A stretch of DNA of 64,000 nt from CAZENU01 sp965222125 (GTDB lineage Bacteria; Chloroflexota; Dehalococcoidia; Lucifugimonadales; CAZENU01). The notes under the pieces were generated by a model that saw only the letters and a list, made by a program, of their open reading frames with translations, was not told the DNA's origin and did not search any database. Of the stretch, positions 8,997 through 16,122 are shown piece by piece. Every line of letters begins with the position of its first letter. Position 1 is the first letter of the stretch. The translations under genes were made by a program, and so were the position numbers. The stretch is from positions 248,001 through 312,000 of the forward strand of contig CBDCTC010000003.1 in assembly GCA_965222125.1 (NCBI GenBank). The letters are read 5' to 3'.

Positions 8997-9065
8997 TGAC
9001 GATAGACAGAACCGTCTTCGAGATCTGGTTGGGGGCTCTGTGAGGCTACCAGTGTCCGACTTCCG

Positions 9066-12000
9066 TCAGACACCCGGACTACCTGACGCGCTGACCGTGG
9101 CGGCGGGTTCGTTGTACGTAGCGGCGAAGACCATCTCGGCGAGCGACTGGCGGAACGAGTCGTTGTCGCTGAACTGCTTGAACAGCTCGATTGGGTCCGC
9201 GACATATTCGGTCATGGCGCGTTCCAAAGCCTTGTCGTGCTCTATCCGGGCGTTCTGCTGGTCGGAGTTGGCCATCGCGTTCTGGTACGCCCTGTCCCCG
9301 GCGACCTTCGCGGGCAGCTCTTCTGAAACCACCTTCTTAATCTTGTCCGGGTCCTTCCACTCGATGTTGCCGAACCGGTCGTTGAACTCCCTGATGATGT
9401 TGGAGAGCCGCTCCATCTCCGGTTCCGGCTTCTGCCCGCCGCCGTTGGTGGATACCGGCTCGATCTCGGCGTCCTCGTCGGGAAGCTGGATGTCCCACAC
9501 CGCCTGCTTCTCCACCCGGTAGCTGTCCATGTCGATGGCTTCCAGAATGCCCTTGGATAGGTCGTCCTCGACGGGGGCGGGCAGCTTCGGAACGAGGAAG
9601 GTCAGGAAGATGGAAAGCTTCTCCCACTCGGTGTTGGAGTAGGGCAGGATTGCGGCCAGGAACCCATAGGTCCGGAGGAATGCCTTGGCCTTGCCCTTGA
9701 AGTCGACCTGCCCGTCCTCGTCCAGCTGCTCCCGATAGAGTGAGACGCAGGCGTCCAGGATGGGGTCGAGTCGAGCGCGGTCTGCCTTGGACAGGAACAA
9801 CTTCACCAACTCGTCCACCTGCGCCGGGGCGTAGACCTGATAGCCGTCGAGCGCCGCTTTGAGGTCGTGCAGCCTGTCTGGGTCGGTCTCTTCCGCCAGG
9901 ACCGTGGTCCGGTAGTAGTCGGCGAAGGCGTCCTGGATCGTGTCGGCGTCGTTGTTGAAGTCCAGCACGAAGGCGTCGTGCTTCTTGGGGTGCGCCCGGT
10001 TGAGGCGCGACAGCGTTTGCACCGCCTTGACGCCAGACAGAATCTTGTCCACGTACATCGTGTGCAGCAGCGGCTCGTCGTAGCCGGTCTGGAACTTGTC
10101 CGCGCAGACCAGGAAGCGGTACGGCTCTTCCTGAATCCTGTCGGCGATCAGGTTGGACGAGAAGCCGTTGAGAGACGCCTCGGTGACCTTCGCGCCGTCG
10201 TAGTCGTGCTCGCCGGAGAAGGCGGCGATGGCCCGGTAGGGGCTCTTGCGCTCCGCCAGGTAGTCCCGGATGGCGTAGAAGTAGCTGATGGCCCGCTGAA
10301 TACTGCTTGTGACCACCATGGCCCGCGCCTGACCGCCGATCTTCTGCAAGCCGGCCACCTGCTCGTGGAAGTGGTCCACCATGATCTCCGCCTTGAGGCG
10401 GATGGCGTGGTCGTTGTCCTCCACGTAGCGGCGCAGCTTCTTCCCGGCACGCTTGGTGTCGAACTCCGGGTCTCCCTCGACCGTCTTGACGAGACGGTAG
10501 TAGCTGTCCACCGGCGTGTAGTGTGCCAGCACATCAATGATGAACCCCTCCTGGATGGCCTGCTTCATGGTGTAGACGTGGAATGGGAGGTGCCTGGTGT
10601 TCCCGCCCTCCGGCGACGGGTCGCCGAAGATTTCCAGGGTCTTGTTCTTGGGGGTGGCGGTGAAGGCGAAGTAGCTGGCGTTGGGCAGGAGCTTCTTGGA
10701 CTCCATCAGCCGGTTGATCTTGTCCTCGGTGGTCTCGTCTTCTTCTTCCGCGCCGGCCTTCCCCAGCGCCATGGACACCGACGCCGATGTTCGCCCGCCC
10801 TGGCTCGAATGGGCCTCGTCGATGATGATGGCGAACTTGCGCCCCCGGTGCTCGTTGCCGATGGCGTCCAGGATGAACGGGAACTTCTGGACGGTGGTGA
10901 TGACGATGCGCTTGCCATCCTGGAGCAGCGCGCGGAGGTGGCCGGAGCTTTCGGCATGGCCCACGACAGAGCCGACCTGGGCGAACTGCTTGATGGTGTC
11001 CCGTATCTGCCTGTCCAATATCTTCCGGTCGGTAACGACGATGGCCGAATCGAAGAGCGCTTCGCCGTCCTGCTCCAGCCCGATCAGCTGGTGGGCGAGC
11101 CACGCGATGGAGTTGGACTTGCCGCTGCCCGCCGAGTGCTGAATCAGATACTTGGGGCCGACTCCCCTGCCTGATGCGTCAGCCAGGAGCCCGCGCACCA
11201 CGTCCAACTGGTGGTAGCGGGGCCATATCTGCTCTCGCCTCCGGCGTCCGGTCTTTTCGTCCCTCGACTCCACGACCTGGGCGTAGGTCTCGATGATGTC
11301 TGTCAGCCCGTCGCGCGTGAGGACCTGCTTCCAGAGGTAGTCGGTCTTGAGGCCATTGGGGTTCGGCGGATTGCCCGCGCCGTCGTTCCACCCCCGGTTG
11401 AAGGGCAGGAACCACGATTCCTTGCCCTTGAGATGAGTGCAGAACTGCACCTCGTGGTCGTCGACGGCGAAGTGGGCCAGGCAGCGGCCAAGCTCGAAGA
11501 GCTTCTCATTGGGGTGTCGGTCCCGCTTGTACTGCTCTACGGCGTCGTCCACTGTCTGCTTGGTCAGGCTGTTCTTGAGCTCGAAGGTAGCGACGGGAAG
11601 GCCGTTGATGAACAGGCACAGGTCCAGGGCAAGCTGTGTCTGGTCTCGACTGTAGCGGAGCTGCCTCGTCACGCTGAACCGGTTCTGCCCGTACTGGACA
11701 TTGGCCTTCTCGTTCCCAGGCGACGGCGTGCCGTACAGCAGGTCGATCTGGTGGGGGCCGTGTTTGACGCCCTTGCGCAGCACATCGACGGTGCCGCGCT
11801 TCGTGACCTCTCCCTGCAACCGTGCCAGAAACCTGCGCCTGGCAGGACCCTCCTCGTCCAGGCCGAGGGATTCTGCGGCGTTGGGCTGCGTGGCGTGGAG
11901 GAAGGCGGAGAGTTGGGCGAGGTCCACGCAGTACTCCCGGTCATAGTCCTGTGGGTCGCCGCATATCCAGCCCGCGCCGTAGCTGGACGGCCGCTCGCGC

Positions 12001-12092
12001 ACCACGCCAATCTGCGAGGACTCGCAGTCAGCGCCGGTCAACGCGTCGCAGATGAGACGCTCAAGGCCTCTTTCGCTGGTGTCGGTGGTCAC
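9066..12092 (-). CDS. hsdR: type I restriction endonuclease, R (motor/nuclease) subunit
   Basis: A 1008-residue HsdR. The N-terminal nuclease domain includes the PD-(D/E)xK core at VATFELKNS (about residue 165). The SF2 translocase follows, with Walker A HSAGSGKSNSIAW, DEAH box IIIDEAHSSQ, motif III FTATPKNKTLE and motif VI TLSRLNRAHPKK. A helical C-terminus binds the methyltransferase. It cleaves DNA after ATP-driven translocation when the HsdM/HsdS complex finds unmethylated sites. It is the last gene of a coupled minus-strand operon, starting one base after the PIN-like gene stops. Length and motifs suggest it is intact. Confidence 0.96.
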   Translation of the reverse strand: MTTDTSERGLERLICDALTGADCESSQIGVVRERPSSYGAGWICGDPQDYDREYCVDLAQLSAFLHATQPNAAESLGLDEEGPARRRFLARLQGEVTKRGTVDVLRKGVKHGPHQIDLLYGTPSPGNEKANVQYGQNRFSVTRQLRYSRDQTQLALDLCLFINGLPVATFELKNSLTKQTVDDAVEQYKRDRHPNEKLFELGRCLAHFAVDDHEVQFCTHLKGKESWFLPFNRGWNDGAGNPPNPNGLKTDYLWKQVLTRDGLTDIIETYAQVVESRDEKTGRRRREQIWPRYHQLDVVRGLLADASGRGVGPKYLIQHSAGSGKSNSIAWLAHQLIGLEQDGEALFDSAIVVTDRKILDRQIRDTIKQFAQVGSVVGHAESSGHLRALLQDGKRIVITTVQKFPFILDAIGNEHRGRKFAIIIDEAHSSQGGRTSASVSMALGKAGAEEEDETTEDKINRLMESKKLLPNASYFAFTATPKNKTLEIFGDPSPEGGNTRHLPFHVYTMKQAIQEGFIIDVLAHYTPVDSYYRLVKTVEGDPEFDTKRAGKKLRRYVEDNDHAIRLKAEIMVDHFHEQVAGLQKIGGQARAMVVTSSIQRAISYFYAIRDYLAERKSPYRAIAAFSGEHDYDGAKVTEASLNGFSSNLIADRIQEEPYRFLVCADKFQTGYDEPLLHTMYVDKILSGVKAVQTLSRLNRAHPKKHDAFVLDFNNDADTIQDAFADYYRTTVLAEETDPDRLHDLKAALDGYQVYAPAQVDELVKLFLSKADRARLDPILDACVSLYREQLDEDGQVDFKGKAKAFLRTYGFLAAILPYSNTEWEKLSIFLTFLVPKLPAPVEDDLSKGILEAIDMDSYRVEKQAVWDIQLPDEDAEIEPVSTNGGGQKPEPEMERLSNIIREFNDRFGNIEWKDPDKIKKVVSEELPAKVAGDRAYQNAMANSDQQNARIEHDKALERAMTEYVADPIELFKQFSDNDSFRQSLAEMVFAATYNEPAATVSASGSPGV

Positions 12093-12093
12093 G

Positions 12094-12429
12094 CTATGCC
12101 TCGCCTCTCATCGGGATGTGGACTTGCCTCACCTCTCCCGGCTGTATCCCCTCGACAGCGGCGCGAATGGCTTCCGTTCCCTCCAAGGAATAAGGCCAGG
12201 TGGTGGAAAGCAGTACGATCACGGACAGAGGCCTATGAGCAAGGTTCTGCTGATATCTCATGCTCTGGTCGGTAGTGATAAGCAGTTCGTAGCCCTCACT
12301 TTCAGCAACGTCCAGCAGGTCACCGTTGCCAAGTCTGTCCCAACCTCTCTCTTTCGCGGTATCGACCTCGTGGCCGTGGAGGTCCCTTCGGAGCGGCGCA
12401 GGAGTACCGTGGTCAAACAGTATCTTCAA
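12094..12429 (-). CDS. DUF5615 PIN-like protein (probable toxin)
   Basis: A 111-residue protein beginning MKILFDHGTPAPLRRDL with later GNGDLLDVAESEGYELLITTDQSM. This matches the DUF5615 (PIN_5/VapC-like) family, in which the acidic residues of the PIN fold (D6, the ND pair, and the TTDQ aspartate) are kept. Such proteins are predicted ribonuclease toxins that pair with a DUF433 antitoxin, here the upstream gene overlapping by 17 bp. The pair sits between hsdS and hsdR, which may add post-segregational stability to the restriction operon. Function is inferred from the family and pairing. Confidence 0.82.
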   Translation of the reverse strand: MKILFDHGTPAPLRRDLHGHEVDTAKERGWDRLGNGDLLDVAESEGYELLITTDQSMRYQQNLAHRPLSVIVLLSTTWPYSLEGTEAIRAAVEGIQPGEVRQVHIPMRGEA

Positions 12430-12661
12430 GGCTGCTCACAGGTACGGGCGCTTTCAGGGAGTCGGCCACGTGCTGGAGGACCGACCTTATCTTCCATTCC
12501 TCCTCCATCTGGAACCACTCCATAAAGTCCTCGACGGTGGCGCCGGCCTCCAGGTTCTCGAACAGAGCGTAAACGGGCAATCTGGTGTCTGTGAACAACC
12601 ACGCTCCGCTTACCTTTCCCGGGATTTGCTCCACCCCAGGGCACTTGCTCCAATCCGTCAT
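12413..12661 (-). CDS. DUF433 family protein (probable antitoxin)
   Basis: An 82-residue DUF433 protein: CPGVEQIPGKVSGAWLFTDTRLPV and then ALFENLEAGATVEDFMEWFQ. This is the usual HTH-like fold of small antitoxins found next to DUF5615 genes. It overlaps the stop of hsdS through ATGA and the start of the PIN-like gene by 17 bp, so translation of the three is probably coupled. The odd fact is its position inside a type I restriction operon. Confidence 0.85.
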   Translation of the reverse strand: MTDWSKCPGVEQIPGKVSGAWLFTDTRLPVYALFENLEAGATVEDFMEWFQMEEEWKIRSVLQHVADSLKAPVPVSSLEDTV

Positions 12662-14055
12662 GCGGTCACCTCCTCTGCGATAGCCGGTTCTTCCTCGGCG
12701 TCATAGATTCCTTCATCCAAGCCGCCCGCCATTGAGCGGTCTTCCTCTATCGGACCTTGATGGTCGGATTCGTCCGGCAGCCTCGCCGCCGCTTCACGCA
12801 CGTCCAGCTTGCCGGTCACCACGTCCGCGATGAGCCTAGTGCGGTACTCCTGCACCAGTTCCATCTGCCGGCGGGCGCGAGCGATGGCGGCAGTCAGCCC
12901 TGACGTCTGAGCATTTGCTCTGGCGATGATCTCGTCCTGCTCAAGTCTGGGTGGAACGGTAATCGAAATACTCATTAGCCTATCTAGTGTAAGTTTCGGT
13001 TGTGCCGCCCCCGAAATCCACGGAGTATAGTTCAGGCCTTCCATAACGACTGCCAAGTACTCAAGATTGCCGCGTCTTGGCTTCAAGATATGTGCGTGAT
13101 TATTAACCCAGAACTTCCCGCGAGCGATGATGGCCAAGGGCAAGTTGCGAAGGACAAGATTTGCTCCATCCTCAGCAATAAGCAACAGATCGTCGTCAAA
13201 CAGGTAATCCTCAACCTTATCGATCACTCCCGATGCGCCATAGTAGTCATACTGACGCATACTCATAGCTCCGCGTTCTACTGCATTCAATGGCACGCGA
13301 CGGTGATTCAATGAGAGGAACTCAGTCTTTACACGAGAGAGCTCCCAATGCTCCGGCACGTCGCCCAGCCACTCGACGCCTGAGGGCTTGAGCGCGATGC
13401 TGGGGTCGAGGCCGCGGGTGACGGCCCGGCTGACGACGGCCTGCCGCTCCTCCTCCAGCAGCGCGATGAGCTTCCGCTTGGCGCTGACGTAGCGGCGGAT
13501 GCACCGGTCGGCGTGGTCCAGGTAGCGCACGATGGCGGTTTGTTCAGGGAGGGGTGGGAGGGGGATGCGAATCCCTCCGACGGTGCCGACTGTTACCGCG
13601 TCGTAGGTGCTACCGGTTGATAACCGTAACAACTCTTGATTAGAGACACCAAGTATGTAAAAAGTGTATAGCTTATGCAAAACAGGCCGAGTCCTCACCG
13701 CGCAAAGACCTCGCCCGATACCATAGTCTTGGTCGGCTACGTTCAGCGCGCCAACAGGTGCCCTCACTGATAGCAGGATGTCTCCGGCCTTAGACCACTT
13801 AGGCGGCATTTCACACGCCAATCGCGCGTTGGGGTGCATACGTCCAAACTCGGCATTTCCCTGCAAGAAGGGAAAATCATTCTGATATTCCGAAACGATC
13901 TCTGAAGGTGGGGATTGTCCCGCAATAATCTTGGTGGCTTCTTTTAGCCGCCGCACCTCCCAGTGCACGGGCACATCGCCGAGCCATTCGACTCCGGAGG
14001 GCTTGTAGGCGGGGTAGGGCTTGAGGGTGGGGAACGCAGTTACAATTGCACACAT
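12658..14055 (-). CDS. hsdS: type I restriction-modification specificity subunit
   Basis: A 465-residue HsdS with the expected two-fold layout. Target recognition domain 1 starts at PSGVEWLGDVPVHWE (about residue 18), a conserved helical spacer follows (LPPLPEQTAIVRYLDHADR), target domain 2 starts again with PSGVEWLGDVPEHWE (about residue 220), and a second helical region (QDEIIARANAQTSG) closes it. A further acidic tail of about 50 residues (after KLDVREAAARLP) is not part of the core fold. The protein chooses the bipartite DNA target for HsdM and HsdR. The start is given as 14055 just upstream of the conserved leader. Its first 25 residues recur in the minigene at 15368-15622. Confidence 0.94.
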   Translation of the reverse strand: MCAIVTAFPTLKPYPAYKPSGVEWLGDVPVHWEVRRLKEATKIIAGQSPPSEIVSEYQNDFPFLQGNAEFGRMHPNARLACEMPPKWSKAGDILLSVRAPVGALNVADQDYGIGRGLCAVRTRPVLHKLYTFYILGVSNQELLRLSTGSTYDAVTVGTVGGIRIPLPPLPEQTAIVRYLDHADRCIRRYVSAKRKLIALLEEERQAVVSRAVTRGLDPSIALKPSGVEWLGDVPEHWELSRVKTEFLSLNHRRVPLNAVERGAMSMRQYDYYGASGVIDKVEDYLFDDDLLLIAEDGANLVLRNLPLAIIARGKFWVNNHAHILKPRRGNLEYLAVVMEGLNYTPWISGAAQPKLTLDRLMSISITVPPRLEQDEIIARANAQTSGLTAAIARARRQMELVQEYRTRLIADVVTGKLDVREAAARLPDESDHQGPIEEDRSMAGGLDEGIYDAEEEPAIAEEVTA

Positions 14056-14080
14056 TTCATCAGCTCAAAAAGACGTTAAG

Positions 14081-14857
14081 TTAAGATGCTACACCGGCAA
14101 GCCGGCGAATGTCCGCAACGCCATCGCCCTTGAAGGCGTCCAAGTCGGGATACTGATTGTCGGCGTTGCGGGTGAGATAGGTCTTTTCCGACCGGCCCAA
14201 CTCTTCCATATCGTCGTGGACCACGAAACTGATGAAGGGCAGTTGGGCCTTCTTAAACTCAAGGAGGGATATGGCGGCGCTCTTAGCCTTATTATTGCCA
14301 CCGACCCCGAACAGATACAAGCTGCGGGAGTTGTGCGTCAAGGCCCAGTCCACGCTGAGGATGGAATAGTCGGGTAAGGGAGTCGGGTTGGCCACTGGGG
14401 CAAACTGGGTCAAGCCGGTGGTTACGTATTCTTTCAGGTCTTCATAAAATGCGCTGCGGACGGTTTCCCGGCCCCAGTAGCGCATATTACACACCTTTTG
14501 GATGCAGCCGGCGAATTGAAGGACGCTCTCATACAGCTGCTCAACAGGGGTGTCCAAATAGAGGTTGCCTTGGTCGTTCCTGACGCCATTGTTAATCAGG
14601 ATGCTCTCAAAGATGTCCTCGCGGGTGCGGGTGCTGAGATCAAAGGTATAGGACAATCGCATCAAGGCCAGCCCGAAGTCGCAGACGCGGACATAGCTCG
14701 AGTCCATAGGGCTGTCGTCCAGGTAAACGTCCAGCATATCCCCATCTTCGTGGCTGAGGGGAACAATAAGCTGGCAATCGCCGCTTTCCCGCTCATAGAC
14801 ATCAAAGCCTAGGGCTGGTACGGCCCCCAAAATCTCGCGGGCGCGATTAATATCCAT
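14081..14857 (-). CDS. DUF1828/DUF1829 domain protein
   Basis: A 258-residue protein. The N-terminal ~95 residues (YERESGDCQLIVPLSHEDGD, DVYLDDSPMDSSYVRVCDFG) fit DUF1828, and the C-terminal part (LYLFGVGGNNKAKSAAISLLEF) fits DUF1829. These domains are common in phage and defence neighbourhoods but have no settled biochemical role. It overlaps the upstream unknown gene by 11 bp and precedes hsdS by 25 bp. Being inside the restriction operon it may modulate the system or be a separate defence factor; that is inference. The domain call is from memory of the family pattern and is moderately sure. Confidence 0.65.
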   Translation of the reverse strand: MDINRAREILGAVPALGFDVYERESGDCQLIVPLSHEDGDMLDVYLDDSPMDSSYVRVCDFGLALMRLSYTFDLSTRTREDIFESILINNGVRNDQGNLYLDTPVEQLYESVLQFAGCIQKVCNMRYWGRETVRSAFYEDLKEYVTTGLTQFAPVANPTPLPDYSILSVDWALTHNSRSLYLFGVGGNNKAKSAAISLLEFKKAQLPFISFVVHDDMEELGRSEKTYLTRNADNQYPDLDAFKGDGVADIRRLAGVAS

Positions 14858-15368
14858 TGAACATCCTTGACTGGATTAGCTCAGGAAAGTAGCTGGCGTA
14901 GTTCTCGGTTGAGGTGTCTCGAAAGAAAACGCGCAAGGCATCCTCTAAGTTGGCGTACTTGTCGGTCAATTCTCTGTGATTTTCCTGGGGTTGTCTATGC
15001 CCGGTCTCAATTTCCGCTTCGGTGATATAGTGAATATGGGGTAGGGAGTAGTGGCCATCGGGCGCGTGGCTGTGTTCACCGTGGGGGCCGTTATACCGTG
15101 CTAATGTCACGGTGGCGAGCTTTCCCCGGTTGACCACATACCGAAGACCGACGGAGAAGTTGCCGGGAAGCCGGATGTTCTGGCGAACAAAGACCGTGAA
15201 GGCCCGCCCGGTTCCGTCGGATGACTCCAGCTCTAGGTCGCAACGCCTCTGGCCGTTTTCTTCCCGATAATCCTTGGCGGGATTTTTTCCCACAATGGAT
15301 TTGGGCAGCCCGATAAGGTCTTGGATCTCTTGTTCGGTCAACATTGTCCTGTCTCTTGGTCCGGCCAT
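14847..15368 (-). CDS. unknown protein (possibly DUF6978) in the restriction operon
   Basis: About 173 residues from ATG 15368, or 165 from ATG 15344 (MLTEQEIQDLIGLPKS). The ATG at 15368 overlaps the TAA of the preceding minigene (TAATG), indicating coupling. Features: a short helical head, then a beta-rich core with RRCDLELESSDGTGRAFTVF and RQNIRLPGNFSVGLRY, and HHxxH-like residues in GHYSLPHIHYITEAEI. It resembles a family often placed next to DUF1828 genes (DUF6978), but I am not certain. The conserved histidines hint at an enzyme or metal site. Its coupling to the DUF1828 gene suggests a two-gene unit. Confidence 0.55.
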   Translation of the reverse strand: MAGPRDRTMLTEQEIQDLIGLPKSIVGKNPAKDYREENGQRRCDLELESSDGTGRAFTVFVRQNIRLPGNFSVGLRYVVNRGKLATVTLARYNGPHGEHSHAPDGHYSLPHIHYITEAEIETGHRQPQENHRELTDKYANLEDALRVFFRDTSTENYASYFPELIQSRMFNGY

Positions 15369-15622
15369 TACGTTACTTCCACAATCTCCGCCAGCAACCC
15401 CTCCGTCTCCCGTTCCAGCGCCAGGATGTCCGCCCGTATCTCCTCCAATGTACGTAGCGGCTGGGGCTTGTAGAAGTGCCGGGTGAGGCTGATTTCGTAG
15501 CCTACCTTGACGCTGTCCGGCACGTACCAATGCGTCGGCACGTCGCCGAGCCAGGCGACGCCGGAGGGCTTGTAGGCGGGGTAGGGGGTGGGCATTATGC
15601 CTTTGGGATGACTTGGCTTCAT
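15368..15622 (-). CDS. chimeric HsdS-leader/HsdM-tail minigene
   Basis: An 84-residue reading frame made of two known pieces. Residues about 10-33 (MPTPYPAYKPSGVAWLGDVP, HW) copy the start of HsdS at 14055. The rest (DSVKVGYEISLTRHFYKPQP ... LEEIRADILALERETEGLL) copies the last ~55 residues of HsdM. The two parts join at HW-YVPDS without a gap. Its ATG overlaps the hicA stop, and its TAA overlaps the next ATG, so it is placed as a coupled gene. It could be a recombination scar between duplicated hsdM/hsdS junctions, or a small subunit-like peptide that binds the complex. I favour a scar that kept an open frame. Confidence 0.6.
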   Translation of the reverse strand: MKPSHPKGIMPTPYPAYKPSGVAWLGDVPTHWYVPDSVKVGYEISLTRHFYKPQPLRTLEEIRADILALERETEGLLAEIVEVT

Positions 15623-15866
15623 AGCTCTAGCATGCTCAGCATGCTCAGGGGCTCGTCGACACTCATTCCGTGATGCCTCGCGACGCTCTTCAAGATAATA
15701 GCGTCTTCGCCTTGACCGGACTGTGCTGAGGGATCACCTCGTGGTGTTCGCCATCGACCTGTGTCGTGACTCGCACGTGAGAACCCCGCTGCCGCACAGC
15801 TTCGTAGCCCAACCGTCGGAGCGATGCCTGTAGAGCCGCGCCGCTCACATCGCGAGGCAATCTCAC
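15619..15866 (-). pseudogene. hicA: HicA-type toxin, one frameshift
   Basis: GTG 15866 overlaps the hicB stop (GTGA) and opens VRLPRDVSGAALQASLRRLG, then RQRGSHVRVTTQ, the HicA double-stranded-RNA-binding-like fold with the catalytic histidine in GSHVR. Near 15705 one base shift is needed; after it the frame reads KSVARHHGMSVDE and ends at 15619. HicA is an mRNA interferase that HicB neutralises. With the shift the toxin would lose its C-terminus and may be inactive. HicB normally comes second, so the B-A order here is the reversed type. Confidence 0.7.
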
Positions 15867-16081
15867 GCGACCATGACCTCTTCGCGTACGAAGTGCAACC
15901 GAATCAGCTTGGGGCGCGGCATAGTGTCGTCGAAGTAGCAGTCAACAGCCTCTTTGACGTTGCGGCGAAGTTCGTCCAGGGAATCACCCTCCGTGTGGAT
16001 GCCGTATCCCAGTGCGCTGGCGGTGTATCCGCCATCCACCTCATCCTCGCTCACTTCGAAGATGATCTCGGTTCCAGACAT
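15863..16081 (-). CDS. hicB: HicB-like antitoxin
   Basis: A 72-residue protein, MSGTEIIFEVSEDEVDGGYT then GIHTEGDSLDELRRNVKEAV, the short HicB/DUF1902-type partial RNase H fold without an added DNA-binding domain. It starts 41 bp after hsdM ends and overlaps hicA by 4 bp. A clearly related copy is found alone at 29431-29646 (MAAPTEIIFEVTEAIEGGFD). The gene lies between hsdM and the rest of the restriction operon. Its loss would free HicA if HicA were active. Confidence 0.85.
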   Translation of the reverse strand: MSGTEIIFEVSEDEVDGGYTASALGYGIHTEGDSLDELRRNVKEAVDCYFDDTMPRPKLIRLHFVREEVMVA

Positions 16082-16122
16082 TGGCTCCTCCTATCAGAAT
16101 GGGTTGCTCTCCGCGCAGGAAG

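Noticed and set aside
9000..9065. Second attachment site matching the tRNA-Ala 3' end near the island's left edge
   Set aside because: I compared the tRNA 3' sequence with this region and with 18262-20310 by eye and saw no convincing direct repeat.
9867..11174. Plus-strand 435-residue frame opposite hsdR
   Set aside because: High GC makes long antisense frames; the hsdR motifs on the minus strand are unambiguous.
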